NCBI GenBank assembly: GCA_000320605.2
Contig: KB445792.1
Location: 1,679,581-1,743,580, forward strand
DNA from: Gelatoporia subvermispora B
Lineage: Eukaryota > Basidiomycota > Agaricomycetes > Polyporales > Gelatoporiaceae
Length of the DNA: 64,000 nucleotides
Direction: 5' to 3'
Part shown: in pieces, positions 46,640-57,297 of the stretch
Layout: each line of letters opens with the position of its first letter
How positions within the stretch are numbered: position 1 is the first letter of the stretch
Position numbers and translations under genes: made by a program
The notes under the pieces: generated by a model
The model's database searches: none
What the model saw: the letters and a program-made list of their open reading frames with translations, nothing else
What the model was told of the DNA's origin: nothing

Positions 46640-47706
46640 ATGTCAAAGCGCGTGTTGTTTGTGTTCACCTCCGCTCCGAAGACCCTCACTGGCAACCCAA
46701 CGGTATTGTATCCCGTCTATATTGTCCGTAATCTATCATTCACGCTCGTCTTACAGGGTTGGTACCTTCCGGAAGCTGCTCACCCTTACTATGGTGCGTT
46801 GTGGTCAAAATTGTGATAGGTCGGTCGCTGACTACGCTTACGCAGTGCTCGCACCTCATGCCGAGATTGACTTCGCCGCGCCTGGCGGACCCAACCCACC
46901 AGTTGACCCCAGCAGTGTAGAGGTCAGTCTAAGTGGACTTCGCACCTACACTAATATGCTGATATTGGGAGACTAGTCATTCAAAGATGAGGAGAGTGTA
47001 AAGTTCATAAACAGCGACGAAACCGTGAAGTCTAAGCTCGCAAATGCGAAGACGCTTAGCGAGGTCAACGCTCGGAACTACGATGCCATCTTCTACGTCG
47101 GCGGACATGGCCCGGTCATTGACCTTGCTACGGACCCGGTCAACATCAAGCTCGCATCAGAGGTGAGAATCCTGCGCATATAGCCAGGGGTTGCAGCGGT
47201 CCTGACCGAGTATCGCCTATAGTTCTTCCAGGCAGGAAAGATCACCTCTGCCGTCTGCCATGGGCCTGCGTGAGTGGACGACCAATGCATAGGATTCCCT
47301 TGTGATACTTATTCGAATGCACGCAGTGCGCTTGTCGGTGCAACGGATGCGAACGGCAAATCCATCTTCGCCGGCCGGAAGGCGACATCCTTCTCGAACT
47401 TGGAGGAGGAACAAGTGAACAAAGTAAAGGTACGCGTTCCGGTCGCTCCTTATGCTGTCACCTTATGCCAACAACATCTAGGAAATTCCATTCCTTGTCG
47501 AAGACAAGATCAAGACACTTGGAGGCACCTATGAGAAGGCTGCTGAGCCTTGGGGAGTAAGTTGGGCATCTGCACGCAATGTAAACAAACGCTGACAAGC
47601 AATGCAGGTCAAGGTCATTGTCGATGGGAACCTGATCACTGGCCAGAACCCTGCGTCCGCTAAGGCCATCGGAGAGGCCATCTTGAAGGCTCTTCAGAGC
47701 TCCTGA
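46640..47706 (+). CDS. Hsp31-like DJ-1/PfpI family protein (glyoxalase III type)
   Basis: Member of the Hsp31 branch of the DJ-1/PfpI superfamily. Characterised fungal relatives are glutathione-independent glyoxalases that convert methylglyoxal to D-lactate and aid stress survival. The ATG at 46640 gives MSKRVLFVFTSAPKTLTG. GWYLPEAAHPYYVL supplies the conserved Glu (about residue 27). IDFAAPGGPNPPVDPSSVE follows, then YDAIFYVGGHGPVIDLATD. The nucleophile elbow SAVCHGPAAL puts the catalytic Cys near residue 133 with His next to it. Later exons read RKATSFSNLEEEQVNKVK-EIPFLVEDKIKTLGGTYEKA and VIVDGNLITGQNPASAKAIGEAIL. The stop TGA is at 47704-47706. About 236 residues, normal for the class. Six or so introns of 50-60 bases. 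Confidence 0.93.
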
Positions 47707-47917
47707 GGCCTGAGGGGTGATACCAGCCCGAGATGTGACGTTGTACCAAGATGCCCGTTTGTATGCGCACAAAGATGTAGCATAACGATGTAACAACAAT
47801 TGTCCCTTTTACAAGCCTGATGAGGCCTTCGCGTACGTAGCGGTCGCTGCTCGCAAGGATGGAGGCTGTGGCATTGAGCGCTTGCCAGAGGCATGATACA
47901 AATACAACGCAAGAAGA

Positions 47918-48880
47918 TTAGAAGTAAGCCACTGACATCACCCAGCCCTTTTTGAGGGTGAAGCCATCAAGGGCCTCCTTTGCCGCAGACGCGAGATCCG
48001 GCGACTCGAAGAACGTCTGCGCCATTTTGACTCTCTGCCCTTGCGCATTTGGTGTTGGTGACGGCACGACATGTGTCGATTGGAAGCCCTGGTACCTAAA
48101 GCCGAGATTAGTCCTAGACTGCTTGAACGGGGATGCTGCGGAGACATACTGCTGAAACAGTACCGAGAGTACATCATCCGTGACCTCCTGGGGAAGATTT
48201 GTACATAGTAGTCGGGCCGAAATGTGCTGGACGGTGGTGGGTACCACACCTGGAATGTGCGGGGCGTGACTCAGCTGCCGGCACAGCTGATGCGCAGGAG
48301 GGCATACATACCGGCGCTCGCATTCTGTCTCGCCGCCTCATCATCATCCTCGATCTCCATCTCCTCCTCGTCAGCGTCGACCTTTTCCCGCTTGGATCCT
48401 GGCACATCCTCGTCCATCCTGTCCTCCCGGGGCCGCTTTTCCGCAGTGCCGTTTGCGGACCTGCCATTCAGGCCGCTCGTGTGCTGCGCATGGACGGACG
48501 TCGGGGGGACAAAGTTGGGGTCTTCGCGCTGGAGGGTAGCGTAGGAGCGCGTCCTTGCGTACTCGATATGCTGTCACGCGCCGAACCGCTTGTTCATATC
48601 AACGACTTCCAGACGAGGGGCCATGAGACGGCTGGCGCACCATGGGCTTGTCATAAAATACGATACCTTCGCACGCGCGCAGGGCCGCGGTTGCGCTGGC
48701 GAGGTCGGAGAAGACGAGGAACGCCTGCCCGCGCATTTTCTCAGTCTTCATTGCGACGATGTTGATGATCTTGCCGTAGGTGGTGAAGAGGGCATAGAGC
48801 TGGGTGCGGAGCTCTTCCTTGTTGACCTTGTCATTCAGATTTTTGATGTACAGAGTCTCGTTGGGCTGCGTGGACGACAT
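47918..48880 (-). CDS. U1A/U2B''-type snRNP protein with two RRMs
   Basis: Spliceosomal RNA-binding protein of the U1A/U2B''/SNF family. The ATG at 48880 gives MSSTQPNETLYIKNLNDKV. RRM1 has RNP2 (LYIKNL), the loop KVNKEELRTQLYALFTTYGKI and RNP1 (RGQAFLVF). The text continues through an intron to the family's IEYARTRSYA-type region, then an acidic, Lys-rich linker (REDRMDEDVPGSKREKVDADEEEMEIEDDD). RRM2 starts TVQHISARLLCTNLPQEVTDDVLSVLFQQ and runs across a small intron to YQGFQSTHVV, and ends LKKGWVMSVAYF before the TAA at 47918-47920. Two RRMs with this linker fit U1A and U2B''; many fungi have one protein of this group, so the exact snRNP is not assigned. Confidence 0.9.
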
Positions 48881-49271
48881 GACCGGCGAGGAGGAGCTAG
48901 TTGCGGACGGTAGCTGGATGGAGGCAAGGAGGAAGTGCGTCGGGCACGTGGCGAGAGGGCGCCTGCCACGCGAGGAAAGTGGGAAGGCAGTAATTAGACG
49001 AGCAAAGCACGTTCGAGGCGCGCTGGCCGTTTCAATCCGTAGAGAGGTCTTCCTTGAAACGCCTCTTCTCGTTGTCGACACCCACTCTTTGCCGTCGACA
49101 CACCTTGCCGACGAATAAGTCAGGTCCGTTGGTTCTCCCATCCGCAACCCCCACCTCCCGACCTGACTGCCACGCCCTCCAAACTCCAGCACACGCGACC
49201 CCGGACGCCCAAAATTTACAAGAACGCGCTCCTGCTCTTGTTCATGACTCTTTGACGTGTATCTGCCTACC
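48881..49271. promoter_or_regulatory. Divergent promoter between the snRNP gene and ceramide synthase
   Basis: A 391-base spacer between divergent start codons. No gene inside; no specific element recognised. Confidence 0.5.
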
Positions 49272-50576
49272 ATGAACACTGCTGAAGCCCCAGGATGGCT
49301 TCCGTCTTTCCTCATCCCCTTCTTTACCCTCTCCTACCCGACCGCTCCTCCGGCCGTGCCGGATTCCTTCCATAACTCGAGATACTACCAGACAGGCCTT
49401 CTGGATGGCTGTCTCATCATCACTTGCATCGCCGTCATGGCCGTTCTGCGCGACGTAACACGCCTGTTCATCATGGAGCCCTTTGCACGCTGGAAACTGA
49501 AGCGGGATCTGATTCACCGCAAGGGAAGGCAGGCTGCCAAGGCGAACGGGAACGGGAAGGCAAATGGCGTCGCGGGCGCGAACGGTCATGCCGCACCTAA
49601 TGGTGCACTCTCGATCTCGAAGGCTGAGGCAAGGAAAATGCATCGAAGTGTACTGCGCTTTGCTGAGCAGGGCTGGTCCGTAATTTATTATACCTGCCAA
49701 TGGTGTTTTGGCCTGGTCAGTCTTCTTACTGTGTGCTCGGCGATGCAAGCTAATACGAAATCAGTATGTTCATCGCAACCTCCCCACTGAGATATTGAAC
49801 CCAGTAGCTGCCTGGATAAATTATCCGCATATACCCCTTGCCGGTACCCTCAAGTTTTATTATCTCCTCCAGAGCGCGTTCTATCTGCACCAGATCCTGA
49901 TCATCAATGCTGAGGCGCGTAGAAAGGACCACTGGCAGATGATGACCCACCATGTCATCACTGTCGTACTGATGATTGGGAGCTACGCATACAATTTCAC
50001 GCGCGTCGGCTGCCTCATCATGTTCCTCATGGATTGGTGCGATATATTCTTGCCAGTGAGTGGGCCACTGGCACTGACACCTCAAGTCGATTTTGATGCC
50101 GTGCCCAGTTGGCGAAGATGTTGCGTTACCTGTCGTTTACCACGCTGTGTGACGCGACTTTCGTTTGGTTCATGATCTCATGGCTTGTAACGCGACATGC
50201 CCTATTCATCGTGGCGATCAAGTCCACCTTCGACGCGCGTAATATCGTCCCGCCATTATGGGACGATGAGCGCGGCCATTGCACCACCCGTGAGGTCTGG
50301 TTCGGATTCTTCCTCATGCTGGTCGCTCTGCAGGTGCGCTCTCCGGGACGTTCATTATTTCGCCAGCTGCTAACATCTTTCGTCCGTAGTTCATCCAGTT
50401 GATGTGGTTCTGGATGATCTGTCACGTTGCATGGCGAGTAGTCAGCGGAGAGGGTGCCGAAGATGAGCGCAGCGATGATGAAAAGTGTGTATCACGAGCA
50501 TCTCACGGTCTATTTACTAATGATGTCGTGCAGTGATGACGACTCTGACGAGAGCGAGAGCAAGAAGGAGCGGTGA
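49272..50576 (+). CDS. LAG1: Ceramide synthase (Lag1/Lac1, TLC domain)
   Basis: ER membrane enzyme that acylates sphingoid bases with fatty acyl-CoA to make (dihydro)ceramide. The ATG at 49272 gives MNTAEAPGWLPSFLIPFFTLSYP. The first membrane segment is LLDGCLIITCIAVMAVLRDV, then an Ala/Asn/Gly-rich loop (KANGNGKANGVAG) not typical of yeast Lag1. The TLC domain follows: SVLRFAEQGWSVIYYTCQWCFGL, YVHRNLPTEILN, FYYLLQSAFYLHQILIINAEARRKDHWQMMTHHVITV and NFTRVGCLIMFLMDWCDIFLP-LAKMLRYL. These include the Lag motif with the catalytic HH pair and the D-x2-D. The last exons give FIQLMWFWMICHVAWRVVSGEGAEDERSDDE and an acidic C-terminus DDDSDESESKKER before TGA at 50574-50576. The acidic Ser-rich tail is a plausible CK2 site cluster, as in yeast Lac1/Lag1. 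Confidence 0.94.
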
Positions 50577-50930
50577 AAGTTGCTGGATATTCGGAGGAAT
50601 GCTAGATATAATCGCTTGTTTCTTTCCTCTTGGAGAGGCCAATCATAATGGATGCTGCCCAACGGCTCTCTTGCCGTAGATTATAGCGTCGAGATGATGA
50701 GACGATGCGCTTGGGACTGGAGACCGCAGCTGGATATGTTAGAGGGTGTAAGCGATGGAGGGCTTCCATATCGAGCGATCGAGCGGCGGTCTGCTCAGCG
50801 CAGCCGCTGCGTCGCGCGTCACTGCTGTTTGCGCGCTTCTAGTTCCATCCACAGCCATCTCCCCCCTCAAACCCTAGTACCTCCTCTCAGTCTCTTGACC
50901 CTCTCCCTCGTCTGTGCACGATTACTTACG
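50577..50930. other. Intergenic, no gene seen
   Basis: About 350 bases between two plus-strand genes, ending in a pyrimidine-rich leader (tcagtctcttgaccctctcc) just before the SNF7 start. Confidence 0.5.
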
Positions 50931-51808
50931 ATGATGGCCTCGCTCATGAGCTACTTTGGCGGTCGCCGCGACTCCAAGCAGTCCACCCGGGACGCTATCA
51001 TCACGCTCAGAGAGCAGCTGCAGCTGATAGACAAGAAGGAGGAGCACATGCAGCGGCAGCTCGAAGAGCAACTGAAGAAGGCGAAGGCGAACGCTGTCAC
51101 AAATAAGGCCGGTGAGGATAGCGTTGAGTAATACAGACACTCGGGGCATGGAGTGGCTCATCTTGCGTCTCATCGTTCCAGCGGCAACGGATGCTCTACG
51201 GAAGAAGAAGGTTATCGAGGGCAACCTTACACGATTGCGCGATACACGGTTCCAACTAGAGATGCAAGTGCAAACGTTGGAGTCTGCAAGTTTCAATGCG
51301 GAGACGATGGCGGCAATGAAGGGAGCTGCGAGGGCGCTCAAGGACGTCCATCGTCAACTGTGCGTTTCTCTGTCTATATGGACTATGACGGTACTCAACT
51401 CCGTGTAGTAACATTGAGAATGTCGACACAACAATGGCGGAGATTCAGGAGCAGACGCAGCTGGCGAACGAGGTTTCGGAAGCTATCTCCTCTAACACAT
51501 ACGCCAATGTGGAGATTGACGACGTGAGTCCTATCCCTACTGCGTTTGTGCAGTTTGTTGACACGCGTACTTTAGGATGAGCTGAAGGCAGAGCTCGATG
51601 AAATGGAGCAGGACGAGCTTAACGAGAGGTTGATGGGTGCTGAGCACGCCCCAGTTCATCAGCCCTCTGGCAGAGCACAAGAACGTGAGTCCCGTCTGCC
51701 ACTCAATGCTGTTATGAGCTTATAGATGCTCCAGGCGCACAACCTGTTGCGGTGGAAGACGACGAGGAAACACAGCTCAGAGAACTGCAAGCGGCACTTG
51801 CGATGTGA
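50931..51808 (+). CDS. SNF7: ESCRT-III subunit Snf7/Vps32
   Basis: Core filament-forming ESCRT-III subunit needed for multivesicular body sorting and membrane repair. The start is the tandem ATGATG at 50931 (MMASLMSYFGGRRDSKQSTRDAI). The basic N-terminal helix REQLQLIDKKEEHMQRQLEEQLKKAK is followed, after an intron, by ATDALRKKKVIEGNLTRLRDTRFQLEMQVQTLESASFNAETMAAMKGAARALKDVH and NIENVDTTMAEIQEQTQLANEVSEAI. An acidic helix DELKAELDEMEQDELNERLM and a C-terminal MIM1-like helix EETQLRELQAALAM end at the TGA at 51806-51808. Total about 220 residues, the family norm. Five exons. Confidence 0.95.
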
Positions 51809-52318
51809 TCTCCGGACATAGGATCATCTTCATTCACTCCCCTCTGCTCATTTCCTTGTCCACCGTGCTCAATAATGCCGTACCTTATGTCTCGGGATCT
51901 TTGTTTTTCTCCGTGTCTTATTAGTGTTACCATGTTCACGAACCCATACACATTGTCACATTGTACGTCCCAAGCAGCTTGTATATCTTCACGATCAACC
52001 CGGCACATCGCACCGGTGGAATGTCATATCTGCGTTACAAGTCCATGCAGGACGCGACCACTATGTACGTACATATAAACATCACTGGACCATTAAGCAG
52101 TGAGCATGCGGATATTGTCTGATTTCTGATTGAATGCAACGATGCGAACGACGACAGGATTAAGTTACGTGAAGTAAACAGTAGCAAGACAATGCGAGAG
52201 CGATGCCTGTGAAGATCCAAGAATCCCAAGAAGTGAATGAGGGCGTGCTCGCCATAGTCCGTGCAGGACCGACACGTTCGGTTGAGCAAACATGTCATGC
52301 CTTCACGGCGGCGAGGTG
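51809..52318. other. Convergent 3' intergenic region
   Basis: Spacer of about 510 bases between the 3' ends of SNF7 and NEM1. No coding exon supported; it should contain both polyadenylation sites. Confidence 0.5.
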
Positions 52319-54133
52319 TCACGAGAACCCTCGGATACCTAGGACTCGTCGGACGTCGCTAGTGAATCGCAGGGAATCCAAGACAGGTAGGAGGTCTAGT
52401 AATGCCTCATCGTGCGGGTCGTGGGTCCACCCTTCGATTGGGATGCCGTTTGCTGTGGGGTATCCGCGTCAACCCTGCGTAGCTCGGGACCAGGGAAACC
52501 TACAAACCTTCGTTTATAGTATAACATATAGGTGAATTGTCGATTAAACAGACTCGGGACAGGTCTTGCTCTACAATTGATAGGTCCTTGGTATATGACC
52601 CGTTCGGTAGCTGGGTACACGACTGGGGGGGAAATGGGTCACGTCAGATTTGTCGCAATCCCAAAAGTATATGTACCAACCTCTCGAAAGAAGCGGCGAT
52701 CTAGGATCCCCCTGCCAGCGTCTAGCCAATCTATCACAGGGTCCGCGTATTCTTTCATAGACGCCGTAAAGATGACGAGGGTGTACCACTTCGACACCTG
52801 CGCACGTACCCCAATGAATGCAAGTCGATTCACGTTATAACAAACGCACCTGTCGCAGAAAGTAGTCGGCAAATGGCCGCTTATACACGTGGTACATCGT
52901 GCTCTTGCCGCCCAAGACAACCTCCACGACATGCCCAGCGCCCTTGTTCCTTCGCCCAAACCCGGCTAGGCCGAGCATGCCCGAGCCGCTGCTCGAGGCG
53001 GAAGATATGGGTCGTGAGGAAGAATGAATGAGTGTCTCGTCCAGATCTAGGACTAGCGTCTTGGGAACGGGGAAAAAGCGCTCCCGTAACTTGCGAGCCC
53101 CTGATGCGGGGTTCGCAGAGCGTGTTACGGCCTGTGGCTGGGGAGATGCACGCAATGTAACGGCTGGAAGTACGGGGTCGGAAGTGGATGGAGGCGGTAT
53201 CGAAGGATCGGGCGTGCGCTCTAGAGACAATGACTGCTCCGAAAGCGAGCTGCTCGGGGTGAGCTGTGGGGGTATTGGTGGCTCACCAAGTGGTGGCAAT
53301 GGTGACACGGGCGAGGCGGGGAGTGCTGGTGGGGTTACAAGAGGTATAGGTGGTGATGGCGGTTCTAATATTACAAGTTTCTTCTCTTTGCGTTCGTCTT
53401 CTGTCTCTTTCTCCTCGTCGCTCGAGCCGTCCTCAACTGCAACCTCGTGTGTCACTCGTACAACGCCTCTCCGCGTGATTGACCGCCATAGCGAGCATAT
53501 AGCGTTCCAGAGCAGGAGAATGACCCGCACGAAGAAGAGATGCCTGAAGAAGCCCTCTGATGTACGGGGACGGACAGCCTTTTCGGACGACGAGACAGAC
53601 GGTCGCCGTAAAGAGCTAGTCAATGGCCGCTTTGGAGGTACTGGAACGGTCAGAGTAGGCGGAGGTTGACCTGCCGGCTCGGCAGGCGAGATGGGGTTCA
53701 CCTCGGCTGGGGACGAGAAGGACCGCTTCAGCGTCGAGGAGCTGGACCCCGCATCTACTGGTGGCAGAATGAGAAAGGACTTGGTAGACCATGTCCTTAC
53801 ACGCTTGAGCTCCGGTGCTTGGGCACCATTTGCGAGCAGGGGAGCGGTCTCGGAGACGGGAGTGGAAGGTGGCGTACGCGGAGAGGCCAACACATCGAAC
53901 TGGCGGGAGAGGTAGCTCAGCGAGTTCATTTGCGTCGCGCGGACGCCGACGAACGCGAGGGTGAGCAAGACGTGGAGGCAGAAGCGGAGGAAGAGGTAAA
54001 GATCAAGGGCGGAACGGGAGAGGGCTGGGGGAGCGAGTGGGCGGGGAACAGACCATGGACGCGTGCGCGAATTAGCGACCGCGACCAGGCGCAGCCGCAT
54101 GCTCGCCACTGCCGCGACCTTGTCTGTCTCCAT
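52319..54133 (-). CDS. NEM1: Nem1-like protein phosphatase (NIF/FCP1 domain)
   Basis: Catalytic subunit of the Nem1-Spo7 phosphatase at the ER/nuclear envelope, which activates the lipin Pah1 and so controls phospholipid versus triacylglycerol synthesis. The long first exon from the ATG at 54133 has hydrophobic stretches ([23 protein letters not shown] and [19 protein letters not shown]) and a Pro/Ser-rich acidic linker. The phosphatase domain opens with [14 protein letters not shown] (DxDxT) followed by [29 protein letters not shown]. The next exons give [65 protein letters not shown] and [37 protein letters not shown], ending GIRGFS at the TGA at 52319-52321. The N-terminal part is much longer and more disordered than in yeast Nem1. 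Family membership is certain; Nem1 rather than another FCP/SCP phosphatase is favoured by the hydrophobic N-terminal segments. Confidence 0.9.
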
Positions 54134-54567
54134 CGTCCATGTCGCCCTTCATTCCTCCCGCACTGTCGTCTTTTATTCCTTGGTCTACGGCAGAGCCGTC
54201 CTATCAGGCTAGGTACATTCGGCATTCCCAGTCTATCTCTCGGATGCCCGGACTCGGTGCTCTCTTAACCGCTCAGGGTAGAATTTAGAACAGCCTACTT
54301 CTCTTCTTGGGCATGCAGTCTGCGCCCGAATCCCATCGATACCATACACGTGCATCTGAATTCGTACATCTCTCTTCAAACGTGCGATCCGCATTAAACG
54401 TGCAAACTTGTACCACCCTTTCCACCCGCGCTCCAAAATGTTTCGATCTCTGCAGCTGTGGCTTTATTGTGTCAAGAACCGGCCTCAGGACGTTGCACCT
54501 CCTGTCTGGCGTAATACCCTGCGCGCCGTAAATTAAGGCCTCAACATCGCACGAATTTATCATCGCA
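54134..54567. other. Intergenic, no gene seen
   Basis: About 430 bases between NEM1 start and the CYB2 stop, both minus strand. Likely the NEM1 promoter and CYB2 3' end. Confidence 0.5.
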
Positions 54568-56921
54568 TTACGAACGGCGTCGCGGACCCGGATCTCGGTC
54601 AACGTAACGGATGAGGTCCGGGGTCAACTGGTCGACGCTCGTAACGCCCAACAGGCGCATGCCTGTCTCTATTTCTTCCCGCAGGACTGCGAGATGACAC
54701 ATACGACGCATGAGCTATGGTCTCTCTGATGTTTCGTGGGACGTACTTTGGATGACCCGTCGGCAACCTTCTTCCCCCCAAACGCCGTTCGCGTACAGGA
54801 ACGGCCGCCCAAGGCCCACAGCGCGTGCACCGAGGCAGAGAGCTTTCAGTACGTCAGTCCCGCGTCTGATCCCACCGTCAATGTACACTTCGTGCTTCCG
54901 AAGCAAGTCAGGCCGGCGTTCATGGAGCTCGTGCAGGACAGTCAAGGGTGCAGGCGCGCTTAGGTCAAGAGCTGTTCAATAATCCTTGAGCTGGTGCGGA
55001 AAGTGAGCACATACTAGTCAAGCTGCCGGCCACCATGGTTCGATAGGACAATGGCATCCACTTTATATTTATCCAGCGCTAGTTCTGCGTCCTGCGGAGA
55101 CGATGAGCGACTGCCTCGTTTTTGACTGATGATCATACCCACCTCGACAGACTGAATACCTTTGATGATCAAGGGGAGCCTCGTTACACTGCGGATCCAT
55201 GGGATGTCATCCCCTGCAAAGGTTCCATTAGATCATGAACTTCGTCACATTGCTTTTGACTGACAGCATACGTCAGGATCTTTCGCAAATCCGATTGACT
55301 ACAGATCAATTCAGTATGATTAGCCTATCTCATGTTCGATCGGGAGGATGCGTACATGTGCAATCCCTAAACCGTCAACCGTCGCTTTCCCTGTGGCTAC
55401 CGCGACATTCTACGCACTGATTTGTTAAGGCTGTCAGTTCAAGTGATAGAATCATTCACTCGCACCATCGAGGATTGCTTCAAACGCATATCAAGCTCAC
55501 GTTTGCCAGTAACCGCTGTGTCCACAGTCAGGATCAGAGCTTTGTAACCAGCGCGCTCAGCCTTCTTGATGAGATCTTTCGCAGCATTTCGATCCTTAGG
55601 CATGTACATCTAAACAACGAATATGAGTTTCTGTGCCGCGCATCATCATGCCTGGTATTGGCATACCTGGTACATGAGATCCTGCTGAGATGATTTCACA
55701 GACATGATCTCTTCTGTTGAACAGCTTGCGTGATGCGAAATCTGAAAGCGGCAATTAGAACAAAGCGTCGAGATATGGATAAACTCATCAACTAACGCCC
55801 TGCGTGATGCCGGCCTCCCCAGCAGCGCGAACCATATTCATCTCGCCGTCTGGGTGACCCAAGCGAGCCAAAGCGGAAGGAGAAATGTAGATTGGGAGAG
55901 ATGTGGGAAGGCCAACCATTGTCGTCGCAGTGCTTATATGCGATATCTTGCGTAGACTGCAGACGTTTCGATTAGCCATCCACGATGATTCTCTAGATGA
56001 ACTTACACTCGGGGACGAAACCAGAATCGCCTATAGGCGTCTGAATTCTCCCAATAAGCTGTGCAATAACGATCAGAACAATCAGATAATAAGTCCGATG
56101 AAGGCAACTCACTATTCTCGTCGTCTGCCGTTGACCTATAGTAAGCCCAGGCAGTGGCAGTCATCACCTTTTCTGCGAATTGCTATGAGCTATGTCAGAG
56201 AACTTCATGTCAGGATGTACGACGCGTTATACCTCTATGTCATAGAGATTGAGAGCAGCCGAAGGCGGCGGTAACGCCTTACGTGCCTCAGCGACGCGAA
56301 TTTCATCTGGCGTCAGTTCAACCCTTTCCTTCGGCATCGTTTCAGGGTCAACAGGGCCTAGATGTGCCTCGGGTGGCAGGTGCGACAGGATGTTGGGAGG
56401 ATGTGCGGGTACAAATGCTTTCCTGATGTTTGCCCGCACGTTCCGTTAGTGCTTCATTTAAGTGATAGAGCGTTGGCGTACGTTGCATCTTGTCCAGAAT
56501 GTTTGAGAATAACGTTGGGACCCGCAGGGTGCCATCTCAGTACGGATGTTGCGTCGTACACTTGACCGTCGATGATAACCCAGCAGCTCTCCGGAGTGTT
56601 GTGCTTCTGTACTTCTTCGTATGAGATGTATTTCGGTGCGTTCGGGCTTTGTTTCGTCTTCTTCTTTCGACTCGCGGGTGTGTCCAGCTGGACTGGGGAC
56701 AGAGATGTGTATCCAGCCTGTCCATATGTAGTGTGAGAACGGCCAAAGAATGATCACATAGTCTGCGAACATACGTAGACACCCAGGACAACACCTCCGC
56801 TGACTAGAGCAGCGAGCACTGGCCTCCGCTGAGCCGGAGCAATAGTCTTGGAATGCAGGGAGCGACAACCATGCCGCCACTCCCTCACAGCTTGTTTGAC
56901 GACGCGAGAGGCCAGCGACAT
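54568..56921 (-). CDS. CYB2: L-lactate dehydrogenase (cytochrome b2)
   Basis: Mitochondrial intermembrane-space flavocytochrome that oxidises L-lactate to pyruvate and passes electrons to cytochrome c. The ATG at 56921 gives [22 protein letters not shown], a basic presequence, then a hydrophobic stop-transfer segment ([16 protein letters not shown]). The cytochrome b5-like domain has [36 protein letters not shown] (HPxG heme ligand) and [21 protein letters not shown]. The FMN dehydrogenase domain follows: [53 protein letters not shown] (catalytic His), [35 protein letters not shown] and [19 protein letters not shown], ending DPGPRRRS at the TAA at 54568-54570. About a dozen short introns. A GTG-initiated extension upstream is ignored because the ATG gives a good presequence. 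Confidence 0.92.
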
Positions 56922-57297
56922 GGGAGGGAAACGAAACACGGCGAGAGAAAGACGCCTGGCGGTCTTATAAGGAGTGGGCGTTCCTGGCGACGGCTTCGGG
57001 ATCGTTTCGCTCCATCTGCGTCGAGCCCCGTCGAGGTGTCGGCCATCTCGTTTTGCGCGTCAAGGCGATGCGCCCGGAACGCCATACAATCATCTGCACC
57101 CGGCTTCAGCGCGGCGGTGCACCGACAGCGTTTGATCGTTTGTCGCGATCTCGGATCAGACACGGTCACATGCGCTAGACGCGCTCGCCACGTGTGCGCG
57201 TCTCGATATCATCATCATCATGCAGTCGTCCGCCCGAATCACTGTACATGGTCGTATCATCCGGTATATATACACGCTGGGGAACGCGGCTGGTAGC
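56922..57297. other. Intergenic, CYB2 promoter
   Basis: A 376-base spacer between the CYB2 start and the stop of the first permease copy. Contains an atcatcatcatcatgc run near 57207-57222. No gene seen. Confidence 0.5.

Noticed and set aside
53028..53669. 213-residue open frame antisense to NEM1
   Set aside because: Shadow of the GC-rich Pro/Ser linker on the other strand; low complexity and no domain.
56937..56939. Upstream extension of cytochrome b2 from 56939
   Set aside because: The codon is GTG; the ATG at 56921 already gives a proper mitochondrial presequence.
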